Shown in pieces: positions 46,333 to 54,850 of a DNA stretch of 64,000 nt. The stretch is from Prochlorococcus marinus bv. HNLC1 (lineage in GTDB: Bacteria > Cyanobacteriota > Cyanobacteriia > PCC-6307 > Cyanobiaceae): NCBI GenBank assembly GCA_000218705.1, contig GL947594.1:580358-644357 (forward strand). The letters are read 5' to 3'. Below the pieces are notes generated by a model that had not been told where the DNA came from, did not search any database, and saw only the letters and a program-made list of their open reading frames with translations. The first letter of the stretch is position 1; each line of letters starts with the position of its first letter. The translations under genes were made by a program, and so were the position numbers.

Positions 46333-46716
46333 ATGGAAGAATCAACACTTACTTTTATTTATGATGGGGAATGTCCTTTTTGCAATCATTTTGCCGAATT
46401 ACTTGAATTAAAAAGCAAAATAAAAAATATATCAATCTTAGATGGAAGAAAAAATCCTGAATTATTAAGAGATTTACTTAAAAAGGGATACGATCTAGAT
46501 AAAGGTGCAATTTTACTTAAGAATTCAGAAATATTCCATGGAGCAAATGCAATCAATACTATTTGTAAACTTATAAAGGAGCCCTCAAGTAAATTATTAG
46601 AAATTTTATCAACAACTTTTAAATCTAGTAAAAGAACAAAATTTATATTCCCTTTTCTTGTGATAGCAAGAAGATTTGCTTTAATATCAAAAGGTATCCC
46701 AACATCTCTCGAATAA
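46333..46716 (+). CDS. DCC-family thiol-disulfide oxidoreductase (DUF393)
   Basis: The 127-aa protein has DGECPFCNHF (Cys14-X2-Cys17), the redox motif of the DCC/DUF393 thioredoxin-like family, then an expected helical C-terminal region. The fold predicts a thiol-disulfide role in the cytoplasm or near membranes. Genes of this family often lie beside membrane proteins. Neighbour genes give no further clue. Confidence 0.86.
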   Translation: MEESTLTFIYDGECPFCNHFAELLELKSKIKNISILDGRKNPELLRDLLKKGYDLDKGAILLKNSEIFHGANAINTICKLIKEPSSKLLEILSTTFKSSKRTKFIFPFLVIARRFALISKGIPTSLE

Positions 46717-46824
46717 ATTCATAAATATTTATTAAAAGAATTATTAACATATTAATCAAGTTATTAAACTTTAGAGAAATATCTGTTTTTTCTAGCTAGA
46801 ACTAATAAATATAATATTTAAAAG

Positions 46825-47016
46825 ATGATAGAAAATTTTAATCCATTTATTTGTCTTGGCGGAGACAATGAAAAAATTAATCACATCGCTGAAGCAGCCA
46901 TTGAAATGAATTTAACCTGTAATGACTTAAAAAAAGATCTAAATTTATCCGATGGGGATGTAGTCGATATGTTACAGCTAGTTATGGATAGATTTAAGAA
47001 TAGAAATTCTATTTAA
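46825..47016 (+). CDS. Small hypothetical protein, 63 aa
   Basis: MIENFNPFICLGGDNEKINH is followed by IAEAAIEMNLTCNDLKKDLN and LSDGDVVDMLQLVMDRFKNR. It is an acidic, helical protein with two cysteines and no membrane helix. No family is recognised. It is followed by another gene 42 bp downstream. Confidence 0.6.
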   Translation: MIENFNPFICLGGDNEKINHIAEAAIEMNLTCNDLKKDLNLSDGDVVDMLQLVMDRFKNRNSI

Positions 47017-47058
47017 AAATATATTTAACAAAAAGAAATTAGTGAAAAATATTCTTAA

Positions 47059-47345
47059 TTGAGTTATCAAATTTTTCATCAGTTAACAATCTTTGGTCTG
47101 AATTAATAGAGAATTTTGGATTTGAGAAAGCTAAAAAACTAATATCTCAAGCAAATGACCTACAAAAAATGAATGGAATAGATGATATTACAATGCCAAT
47201 AGTCTTTATTGGTACAGGTGGTTTAGCTTTAATTGCAATTAATCTAGTAGAAAAAAATATTGCTTTTGAGCAGAGAAAAGGTAAAAAGGTTTTAATTTTT
47301 AATCCAAAGAAAAAAACTTTTCAGATTTTATATGAAACAAAATAA
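47059..47345 (+). pseudogene. Hypothetical protein (95 aa if repaired), frameshifted by one base
   Basis: A TTG gives MSYQIF and then the frame stops, while the next frame reads SSVNNLWSELIENFGFEKAK, then DLQKMNGIDDITMPIVFIGT and GGLALIAINLVEKNIAFEQR to a stop at 47345. One T missing from the run at 47072-47076 joins them. A central hydrophobic stretch (MPIVFIGTGGLALIAINLV) is probably a membrane helix. No family is recognised. Confidence 0.55.
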
Positions 47346-47423
47346 ATTTTTAACTTAAAAGGAAATTCAAAGCTTTCTAAAAGTAAATATTTAGATATAT
47401 GATTATAAATATTTATAAAATAT

Positions 47424-48137
47424 ATGACTTTTAAAGCAACTTATTTAGGTTCAAATGGATGGATAATAGAATTTAAGAAAGCAAGGATAGTAATTGATCC
47501 TTGGCTTATTGGAGACTTAATTTTCCCACTCGGGGGATGGTTTTTTAAGGGAACATTAAAAGACGAAATCCCAACTCCAGAGAATATTGACCTGATACTT
47601 TTAACACAAGGATTACCAGATCATTGCCATATCCCATCATTAAAAAAATTTCCTAAAAAAACTAATATTATATGCTCAAAAAGCGCCTACAAAATATTAG
47701 ATGAATTAAATTTCAAATCAATCAATATCATGCAGCCAGGACAAAATTTAAAATTTAATGAAATAGAAATTGAAGCCACATCAGGAGCGGCAGTACCTCA
47801 AATTGAGAATGGCTACATTTTAGAAACAAATGATGGGAGTTTTTATATTGAACCTCATGGTTTTTTAGATAATACAATTAAACCTAGGAAACTAGATGCT
47901 GTTATTACCCCCACAAAAAACCTTGAATTGCCAATTGTAGGTCCTTTTGTAAAAGGAGCAGATGTTATTCCAAACTTAGTTAAATTATTTAATCCAAGCT
48001 ACATCCTTTCAAGTACAACTGGAGGTGATGCTAAATTCAGTGGTATTTTAAATTCTTTTATTTCTCTTGAGGAATATAAAAAGGCTCTAGATTGTAAGAT
48101 TTTAGACTTAGATCAAATGCAATCTGTCGTTATTTAA
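47424..48137 (+). CDS. MBL-fold metallo-hydrolase-like protein with degenerate metal motif
   Basis: The 237-aa protein has the UlaG-like MBL fold start TYLGSNGWIIEFKKARIVID and PWLIG, then LLTQGLPDHCHIPSLKKFPK where HxHxDH is expected. The first histidine pair is replaced (TQGLPDH), but Asp-His is kept. Later FNPSYILSSTTGGDAKFSG is family-like. The altered motif recurs in a plant-like cyanobacterial clade, as far as I recall. A role as a hydrolase is uncertain. Confidence 0.78.
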   Translation: MTFKATYLGSNGWIIEFKKARIVIDPWLIGDLIFPLGGWFFKGTLKDEIPTPENIDLILLTQGLPDHCHIPSLKKFPKKTNIICSKSAYKILDELNFKSINIMQPGQNLKFNEIEIEATSGAAVPQIENGYILETNDGSFYIEPHGFLDNTIKPRKLDAVITPTKNLELPIVGPFVKGADVIPNLVKLFNPSYILSSTTGGDAKFSGILNSFISLEEYKKALDCKILDLDQMQSVVI

Positions 48138-48595
48138 TCATATATATCTATTAAGCGAAAACGTAAAGTTTGAACTCGTCTTTTATTGACCCCTAAATCG
48201 TAAATACCTAATCTTGAAGAGGACTTTATTTGAAAAATATTATCTTGATTTAAATTTTTAATTTCTATATCATCAATAAACTTCATAATCCTACTTGTTG
48301 CTATGGCATGAATATAATTTTTTTCTTTATTAATAATTTCAAGCCTTGGAGTATTCTCTAAAATTTGAATTAATTCAATAAATGCTTTTTCAGAATCATC
48401 TACCTTCCAAGTTTGAAAAATGCAATTAGTTATTAATTTGCAATCAGAAAGATTATCATTAATATTTACTAATCCATATGCATTCAATTTAATTGGATAA
48501 AAAATTATTTCACAAAATATCATTAAGCTTATAAAAAATTTGAAAAAAAATTTTTTCAAAAATATAATTGAGATTTTTTTATTTTGTTTTTCCAA
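48134..48595 (-). CDS. DUF1499 family secreted/membrane-anchored protein
   Basis: A hydrophobic N-terminus (FFKFFISLMIFCEIIFYPIK) is followed by DCKLITNCIFQTWKVDDSEK, NKEKNYIHAIATSRIMKFID and the C-terminal SRLGIYDLGVNKRRVQTLRF, which match DUF1499. The family is present in cyanobacteria and plastids and its function is unknown. The last 4 bp overlap the convergent MBL-fold gene stop. Confidence 0.85.
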   Translation of the reverse strand: MEKQNKKISIIFLKKFFFKFFISLMIFCEIIFYPIKLNAYGLVNINDNLSDCKLITNCIFQTWKVDDSEKAFIELIQILENTPRLEIINKEKNYIHAIATSRIMKFIDDIEIKNLNQDNIFQIKSSSRLGIYDLGVNKRRVQTLRFRLIDIYD

Positions 48596-48668
48596 TTAAA
48601 TAAATTTCTAATAAATTAAATAATCTGAGCTATTTCTATAAGTAAAGCTCCTTAGTATAATTTTAATA

Positions 48669-49040
48669 ATAAAAGTTTGGATTAGAAAAATTTATTCACT
48701 TTTTACGTCAATATTCATATTTTTAACATTACACACAAATTTTATTTGTGATAATGAAAACTTAGACCTTATTATCAGAAACAATCTCAATGGGGATTTT
48801 GCTGCATTAGAAAATATATCAGATATTAAACCAGGAGCATTTATAAACATCTCATGGAACAATAAAAAACTTATGCTTCCATACTCACCAAGAGTTGGAT
48901 TTATATCTTTTTCAGATAAGAAGTGGGACTTTAGGTATAAATTCAAAGATAGTATCAAAATAAATGAAGAGGAACCATTATTATATGAGTTATTGTCTAA
49001 CGGTAAATATATTACTCATGAATGTATTTTAAATAATTAA
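48669..49040 (+). CDS. Secreted hypothetical protein (123 aa) with no canonical start
   Basis: The open frame begins after a stop near 48649 and runs to 49040. It has no ATG, GTG or TTG before the conserved-looking signal peptide: (ATA)KVWIRKIYSLFTSIFIFLT, mature NFICDNENLDLIIRNNLNGD, then ALENISDIKPGAFINISWNN. AUA is the best initiation guess, because it places Lys next and then the hydrophobic segment. It is 6 bp before pepN. The minus-strand overlapping frame looks like a shadow. Confidence 0.6.
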   Translation: MKVWIRKIYSLFTSIFIFLTLHTNFICDNENLDLIIRNNLNGDFAALENISDIKPGAFINISWNNKKLMLPYSPRVGFISFSDKKWDFRYKFKDSIKINEEEPLLYELLSNGKYITHECILNN

Positions 49041-49046
49041 TTTAAT

Positions 49047-51635
49047 ATGAAAATCTCTAAAAATAAAGTTTTAAATTACATAAATCTAAATGATTATAAA
49101 CCATTTGATTACTCAATCCCCTTAATTAAATTAAATATAATAATAAATAAAATTAATGTTAAGATAATTTCGGAATTTCGATTGATTAAAGAAAATATAT
49201 CTACTAATAATATTTCATTAAAAGGTAGAGATATAAAAATAAATAATATATATTTAAATAATATAGAGTTAAAAGATGATTTATATTTTAAGAAAGAAGA
49301 TGAATTAGTAATTTATAATATTAATAATAAAGAAAATATTCTAAGAATTGAAAGTTCAATAAATCCTAAAGATAATATCTCGCTCTTAGGCATGTATGAG
49401 AGCAATGGAATCATAACAACACAATGTGAAGCAGAAGGATTCAGAAAAATATGCTTCCATCCAGATAGACCTGATATTTTAAGCAAATATATTGTAAGAA
49501 TTGAAGCTGACAAAGAAAAATATCCAGTGTTACTCTCTAATGGAAACTTAATAAATCGTTCGATTTTAAAGAATAATCGTCATGATATAGTTTGGCAAGA
49601 TCCTTACCCAAAACCATCTTATTTATTTGCCTTAGTAGCTGGAAAATTAAAATGTGTTGAAGATTTTTATACTACTAAATCAAATCGAAAAATAAAGATT
49701 CATTTATATGTTGAATATGGTGATGAAGTTTATGTTCAACACGCAATTGATTCTTTAAAAAGAGCAATGAGATGGGACGAAGATAAGTACGAATTAGAAT
49801 ATGATTTGGATTTGTTCAATATTGTTGCTATAAGACATTTCAATATGGGTGCTATGGAAAATAAAAGTTTAAATATTTTTAACTCAAAATTAGTTTTAGC
49901 AAATGAAGAGACTTCAACTGATGACGAACTTGAGAGAATAGAGGGTGTAGTAGCTCATGAATACTTTCATAATTGGACAGGCAACAGAATAACTTGTCGT
50001 GATTGGTTCCAATTATCACTAAAAGAAGGTCTTACTGTTTATAGAGATCAGCAATTTACTTCAGATATGCATAGTTATGAAATAAAAAGAATTGATGATG
50101 TAAAGTTTCTAAGAAAGTATCAGTTCAGGGAGGACTCTGGGCCAACTTCTCACTCAGTTCAACCAGAAAAATATCTTGAAATAGATAACTTTTATACTAC
50201 GACTATTTATGAAAAGGGGGCTGAAATCATAAGAATGTCAAATATAATTTTAGGAGAAAGTAAATTTAAAAAAGGATTTAAGAATTTCATCTCAAAGTTT
50301 GATGGGAAAGCAGCCACGATAGATAATTTTATAGATTCAATATTTTTAGAAGAGAAAGAAATAAATGTTAATGCATTTAAATTATGGTACAAGCAAAATG
50401 GGACTCCAAAAGTAATAATTAAGAGATCTTGGGATGTAATTAATAAAAAACTTTCATTAACTTTTTCCCAATTTGAACGCAGTGGTAAAACATTAATAAT
50501 TCCAATAAATATTGCAGTTTTTTCCCAATCTAACGAATTTAAAAAATATAAATTTATCTTAAAAGAAAAAAAAGAAACTTTAATTATTGAAGACTTAAAT
50601 ACAAAATTTAATAAGCCTATAGTTACTTATTTCAGAGAATTTTCTGCCCCAGTGATATGGGAAACTGACACAACATATGATGAGGAAATTTTTATTATTG
50701 AGAATGAAATAGATTTATTTTCAGTTTACGATTCAATTGATAGACTTTACAAATATATTATATCTAAAAGACTTGACAATGAAATTAATGTTGATATTGA
50801 AGATAAATTAATTAATGCTATTAAATCTATAATTAATAAGCAATCTAATATTAATTTAAATTTATTATCAGAGATACTTAGTATTCCAAATTTTTCTGAT
50901 CTAGAATCTAATATTACTAATATTGATCCTCAAAAATTATATAAAATTTCTGAAGATCTATACTATAAATTTGCTAATAAGTTAAAAATAAATCTTAAAT
51001 CTAAATTAGAAGATATTGAAAAAGATATATATAAAAAATGGCCAAAAGGAAAAGATGAAAGAAAATTAATTGAGAAAATTTGGAAACTATTATTATATAC
51101 AAATGATAGTAATTTAAGGAAAAAATTAATAACCTATATCGATAATAATAATATGACATTATCAAAATCAGTCTTGAATGTATATCAAAATTTTAATTTC
51201 AAAGAAACAGATCTTGTATCTAATAAATTCTTTAATAAATGGAGTAAAAATAGTATTGTATTGGATAGTTGGTTCTCATTTCGTGCATCTATAGAAATAG
51301 ATAATTATATAGAGAACTTAGAAAGTCTTTTTAAGCATAAATGTTTTGATAATAAGTCTCCAAATACACTAAGATCGATTCTCAATAGCTTTGTCTCAAA
51401 TAATCGATTCTTTCATGACAAAGAAGGCAAGGGTTATAATTATATAGCTAATAAGGTAATTGAATTTGATAAGATAAATCCAATAGTTATTTCAAGATTC
51501 ATAAAGTTATTTAGTCGATGGGATCAATATGCAGAACCTTATAAAACTAATATGCTTAACGCTATTAAATTTATAGACTCTCATGATTTATCTATTAATT
51601 CAAGAGAAGTAATTGATTTAATTTTAAAAAAATAA
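49047..51635 (+). CDS. pepN: Aminopeptidase N (M1 family)
   Basis: PepN is a zinc aminopeptidase that finishes peptide turnover. The 862-aa protein has the GAMEN substrate motif (268-272), the zinc signature HEYFHNWTGNRITCRDWFQL (His304, Glu305, His308) and third ligand Glu327 in LKEGLTVY. An N-terminal beta domain and a long helical C-terminal domain fit the E. coli-type M1 family. It starts 6 bp after the secreted 123-aa gene. Confidence 0.96.
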   Translation: MKISKNKVLNYINLNDYKPFDYSIPLIKLNIIINKINVKIISEFRLIKENISTNNISLKGRDIKINNIYLNNIELKDDLYFKKEDELVIYNINNKENILRIESSINPKDNISLLGMYESNGIITTQCEAEGFRKICFHPDRPDILSKYIVRIEADKEKYPVLLSNGNLINRSILKNNRHDIVWQDPYPKPSYLFALVAGKLKCVEDFYTTKSNRKIKIHLYVEYGDEVYVQHAIDSLKRAMRWDEDKYELEYDLDLFNIVAIRHFNMGAMENKSLNIFNSKLVLANEETSTDDELERIEGVVAHEYFHNWTGNRITCRDWFQLSLKEGLTVYRDQQFTSDMHSYEIKRIDDVKFLRKYQFREDSGPTSHSVQPEKYLEIDNFYTTTIYEKGAEIIRMSNIILGESKFKKGFKNFISKFDGKAATIDNFIDSIFLEEKEINVNAFKLWYKQNGTPKVIIKRSWDVINKKLSLTFSQFERSGKTLIIPINIAVFSQSNEFKKYKFILKEKKETLIIEDLNTKFNKPIVTYFREFSAPVIWETDTTYDEEIFIIENEIDLFSVYDSIDRLYKYIISKRLDNEINVDIEDKLINAIKSIINKQSNINLNLLSEILSIPNFSDLESNITNIDPQKLYKISEDLYYKFANKLKINLKSKLEDIEKDIYKKWPKGKDERKLIEKIWKLLLYTNDSNLRKKLITYIDNNNMTLSKSVLNVYQNFNFKETDLVSNKFFNKWSKNSIVLDSWFSFRASIEIDNYIENLESLFKHKCFDNKSPNTLRSILNSFVSNNRFFHDKEGKGYNYIANKVIEFDKINPIVISRFIKLFSRWDQYAEPYKTNMLNAIKFIDSHDLSINSREVIDLILKK

Positions 51636-51727
51636 AATTTTCCTACTATAAATATTTTGGTAATTCAATAACTATAAACTTAAACAGTATATATTATTCA
51701 TTAAGTTATTAAATTATCAATTCATTA

Positions 51728-51801
51728 TTAGCAAAGAAATTATTTTCATCAAATAATTATAAATTTCTGTTTGATTTACTTATTAATAGTATCTTTGCTA
51801 A
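51728..51801. ncRNA. Possible small structured RNA
   Basis: TTAGCAAAGA (51728-51737) pairs exactly with TCTTTGCTAA (51792-51801), and inside it ATCAAA pairs with TTTGAT. The 74-nt region lies in the empty 273-bp space after pepN. No T-run terminator is obvious. The perfect nested pairing is unusual in such A+T-rich DNA, but strand and expression are unknown. Confidence 0.35.
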
Positions 51802-51908
51802 CTCAAATCAGGAGAAAATATATTAAATAAATAATTATAAGAAATAGATATAATTTCTTATTTTAAATAAAATTTAGAATATAATAACTTAATACAAATA
51901 AAAATATT

Positions 51909-52061
51909 ATGTTTGCTATTGCATTAGGGATGACAAAGTTAGAGACATTAACTGTAGCTATATCAAGCATCATTTTTATTGGAGCATTTACTTGGGTTTC
52001 TATTAAAGGAGACTTAAGAAAAATTGCTCAGGAATTAATTGAAGAAAATGATAAGGATTAA
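51909..52061 (+). CDS. Small membrane protein, 50 aa
   Basis: MFAIALGMTKLETLTVAISS is followed by the hydrophobic IIFIGAFTWVSIKGDLRKIA and an acidic tail QELIEENDKD. It is a single-helix mini-protein of unknown family. The 3' end overlaps the convergent 52003-52287 gene by 59 nt, so at least one annotated end may be wrong. Confidence 0.5.
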   Translation: MFAIALGMTKLETLTVAISSIIFIGAFTWVSIKGDLRKIAQELIEENDKD

Positions 52062-52287
52062 ATAATAAATTTTTATTTTTATTATAAATTATTATATGTA
52101 ACCTAGGATAATCAATAATATGCCTTATCTCTTTCAAAGATGAACCATAAATTATATGTCCTTTTAAATCAACTCCTACCCACTTTTTTTCTTGATTATA
52201 AGATTCAATATTATGAGATTGAATTTTAAAAAATTTATTTTCACTCCAATTTAATGTGATATCCCATCCTTTATAATTTTCAATCAT
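52003..52287 (-). CDS. Hypothetical protein, 94 aa
   Basis: MIENYKGWDITLNWSENKFF continues KIQSHNIESYNQEKKWVGVD and GHIIYGSSLKEIRHIIDYP. This resembles small cyanobacterial proteins with a beta-rich core. The C-terminal tail (NKNKNLLFNPYHFLQLIPEQ) is A+T-derived and overlaps the convergent 50-aa gene, so the natural stop may be earlier. No family is recognised. Confidence 0.55.
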   Translation of the reverse strand: MIENYKGWDITLNWSENKFFKIQSHNIESYNQEKKWVGVDLKGHIIYGSSLKEIRHIIDYPRLHIIIYNKNKNLLFNPYHFLQLIPEQFFLSLL

Positions 52288-52374
52288 CTTTTTACAATAA
52301 TTAAACTATCTTCAGCTTAGTCATCAAATTTCAAAACAAAAACAAAGGAAATAAGTAGTTTTTTATAAATTAAT

Positions 52375-53553
52375 TTAATCTGAAGAACTTATCTTTATGT
52401 TGCTTGCACATTGATCAGCTCTTAATCTTGCTTGTTCTATATCTAAACCGGTAGCAATTGCTACTCCCATTCTCCTTCCCTTTTTGGCGAATGGTTTACC
52501 AAAAATAAGAATTTTTGAATTTTGAATTTTTAATGCTTCATGTATTCCATAGAAAGCAAATTTGTGATACTCATCTTCCGAAAGAATAACTCTTGTAGCA
52601 GCAGGGCTAATAAGATTTATTTCAGGTATTGGTAAATCAAGTAACGCTCTCAAATGAAGTTCAAATTCATTCATGTTTTGGCTTAAGAGGGTGACCATTC
52701 CCGTATCATGTGGTCTAGGAGATAATTCTGAAAAGATAAGATATGATTCTTTAACAAAAAATTCAACACCATAAATTCCTGCTCCTTTGAGATTATCAAG
52801 AATTATTTTTGTAACTTGCTTAGCTTCTTCTAATATCGACTTTTCAATAGGAGTTGGTTGCCAACTACATTGATAATCCCCCTTATATTGTTCATGACCT
52901 ATTGGGGGGCAAAAAATAGTTTGACCTTCTTTTGTTCTAACCGAAAGTAATGTAAATTCATAGTTGAAGTCAATATATTCTTCAAGGATTACACCTTTAA
53001 CATCTCCTCTTGAATTTTCTAAAGCCTGGATCCAGGCTTTCTCCAAATCATCTTTTTTTTGCACAAGATTTTGACCTTTCCCAGAAGAACTCATTAAAGG
53101 CTTAAGTAATAAAGGAAAACCAATTTCTGAGGCATTAGATTCAAGTTTAGATAAGTCATAAACATATCTATATTTTGCTGTTCTTATATTTAAATCATTA
53201 GAAGCCAAATCTCTTATTTTATCTCTATTCATTGTCATTTCTACAGTTCTAGAATTTGGAACTATATTTATACCATTATTTTCTAAATCTTTAAGAGCAT
53301 CAATTGATAAAGATTCAATTTCTGGAATTACAAAATCTGGTTGTAAACCATTTATCAAATCCATTAAAAGTTTTTTATTACTCATATCCAAAACAAAATG
53401 CTTATCTGCTACTTGCATTGCTGGTGCATTTTCATATTTATCAACAGCAATGACCTCGCATCCCAATCTCTTAGCTTCAATTACTAATTCCTTACCTAAT
53501 TCGCCACTACCAAGCAACAATAGTTTTAAATTTGAAAAGGGTAAATTTTTCAT
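52375..53553 (-). CDS. purT: Formate-dependent phosphoribosylglycinamide formyltransferase
   Basis: PurT makes formyl-GAR from GAR, formate and ATP, a THF-free step of purine synthesis. The 392-aa ATP-grasp enzyme has the N-terminal nucleotide-binding LLLGSGELGKELVIEAKRLG, the grasp loop LLKPLMSSSGKGQNLV, SELSPRPHDTGMVTL with the metal-binding residues, and the C-terminal ATGLDIEQARLRADQC. Length matches PurT. It is divergent from or near small flanking genes. Confidence 0.95.
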   Translation of the reverse strand: MKNLPFSNLKLLLLGSGELGKELVIEAKRLGCEVIAVDKYENAPAMQVADKHFVLDMSNKKLLMDLINGLQPDFVIPEIESLSIDALKDLENNGINIVPNSRTVEMTMNRDKIRDLASNDLNIRTAKYRYVYDLSKLESNASEIGFPLLLKPLMSSSGKGQNLVQKKDDLEKAWIQALENSRGDVKGVILEEYIDFNYEFTLLSVRTKEGQTIFCPPIGHEQYKGDYQCSWQPTPIEKSILEEAKQVTKIILDNLKGAGIYGVEFFVKESYLIFSELSPRPHDTGMVTLLSQNMNEFELHLRALLDLPIPEINLISPAATRVILSEDEYHKFAFYGIHEALKIQNSKILIFGKPFAKKGRRMGVAIATGLDIEQARLRADQCASNIKISSSD

Positions 53554-53580
53554 TTGAAATAATACAAATTTTATGAAAAT

Positions 53581-53817
53581 TTATTCATTATCTTTATTTA
53601 ATGAAGCATTTTTTTTATCAGACTTTTTATTTACTCCAATAAAAGATGTTTTATTATTCAACCAACCCTGTACCTTTAATCCATTCTTTAATCCAGTAGT
53701 CATAGCACCAATGAAGAAAAATCCAATGAACAACCACACAAGCCTCTCTAAGAATATAAAAGGCGAGAAGGCTTGTCCTGATCTAATAATTTCAGTAAGA
53801 GGGTCTAAAGGATCCAA
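53581..53817 (-). CDS. Small membrane protein, 78 aa
   Basis: The minus-strand frame starts at TTG 53817, giving MDPLDPLTEIIRSGQAFSPF and then FIFLERLVWLFIGFFFIGAM, one membrane helix, followed by KNGLKVQGWLNNKTSFIGVN. The N-terminal Asp-Pro pattern is preserved by a frame that extends upstream, without ATG. The opposite-strand frame (53573-53839) is less protein-like. The function is unknown. Confidence 0.6.
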   Translation of the reverse strand: MDPLDPLTEIIRSGQAFSPFIFLERLVWLFIGFFFIGAMTTGLKNGLKVQGWLNNKTSFIGVNKKSDKKNASLNKDNE

Positions 53818-53993
53818 ATCATCTATAAAGTTATCCTAATAAACATAATATAAAATAAAAAATATACAATTTTACAAAAGACAAACTTTTAATAAAAAAA
53901 TATATAAAAATAAATAATTAATAAGAAAATTCTCATAAATTTTTACACGAAAAGTATTTCTCAGTGTTATCTTTTGAATGTTATTAATGTCTT

Positions 53994-54473
53994 ATGTCTA
54001 TAAACGTAAAAGAAACGCAAATTGTAACTTCTGACAAAAAGATTTTACATTTAGGTGATTATTCCGGAAATGTACTTTTAATAGTAAATGTTGCAAGTTA
54101 TTGTGGATTTACTGCTCAATACAAAGATCTTCAGAAACTACATGAATTATATTCTGATAAAGGTCTTAAGATACTTGCTTTCCCTTGTAATGATTTTGGC
54201 AACCAAGAACCAGATTCATTGGAAGAAATTAAAACTTTTTGCTCAACAAAATTTAATGTTAAATTTGATATTTTTGATAAAGTTCATGCTAAAGGCGATA
54301 CAACTGAACCTTTCACCACATTAAATAAAATGGAACCTGAAGGGGATGTCGAATGGAATTTTGAAAAATTTTTAATTGGCAAAGATAGTGAAGTTATTGC
54401 GAGATTTAAATCAGGAGTTAATCCATTAGAAGAAAATTTAATAGCTGCTATTGAAGTTGCTCTTGAATCTTAA
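53994..54473 (+). CDS. Glutathione peroxidase (Cys type)
   Basis: The 159-aa thiol peroxidase has the peroxidatic Cys37 in VNVASYCGFTAQYKDLQKLH and the conserved PCNDFGNQEP (Gln) and WNFEKFLIGK (Trp) motifs. The selenocysteine of animal enzymes is replaced by cysteine, as normal in cyanobacteria, where NADPH/thioredoxin may be the reductant. It protects lipids from peroxides. Confidence 0.94.
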   Translation: MSINVKETQIVTSDKKILHLGDYSGNVLLIVNVASYCGFTAQYKDLQKLHELYSDKGLKILAFPCNDFGNQEPDSLEEIKTFCSTKFNVKFDIFDKVHAKGDTTEPFTTLNKMEPEGDVEWNFEKFLIGKDSEVIARFKSGVNPLEENLIAAIEVALES

Positions 54474-54474
54474 A

Positions 54475-54648
54475 CTAAGAAGCTTCTTTATCGTAAAAAC
54501 CAAATTCCCAAAGTTTTTGGCAAAAATCATTCTCATTTAGAGCTAACAAATCATTTTTCATCCTCATATATTCATCTTTATTTTCTAATTTTGTATCATT
54601 ACAAAAATATAATCTAGTTATCATTGATGCCAAATTTTCTTTATTCAT
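54475..54648 (-). CDS. Small hypothetical protein, 57 aa
   Basis: MNKENLASMITRLYFCNDTK is followed by LENKDEYMRMKNDLLALNEN and ends DFCQKLWEFGFYDKEAS. It is a soluble, helical protein with two cysteines and is convergent with the glutathione peroxidase gene, 1 bp apart. The sequence shows helix periodicity rather than random A+T translation. Family unknown. Confidence 0.5.
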   Translation of the reverse strand: MNKENLASMITRLYFCNDTKLENKDEYMRMKNDLLALNENDFCQKLWEFGFYDKEAS

Positions 54649-54850
54649 ATTTTTATAAATATTATTTAAACTTAGTTTCTACATAAATAAATTCAACCAA
54701 AATTAATATAAATTACATAATTTAAAATAAATTGATAATAATCTGATAATTATAAGTTTGTTTTTCTTGTTTTCTAACTTATTAATTAAAAGTCTGATTT
54801 GATTTATTTAAGCCTTCAATTCTTATGAAGGAAATTTTATTAATTTATTT

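Noticed and set aside
48692-48958. 88-aa minus-strand open frame
   Set aside because: It lies opposite the better secreted protein at 48669-49040, which has a signal peptide and abuts pepN.
53573-53839. 88-aa plus-strand open frame
   Set aside because: The minus-strand frame has a clear membrane helix and Asp-Pro rich start; this one is a reverse shadow.
54813-54831. CCTTCA/TGAAGG hairpin after the TatA-like gene as terminator
   Set aside because: The stem is only 6 bp and no T run follows on the minus strand, so it is too weak to call.
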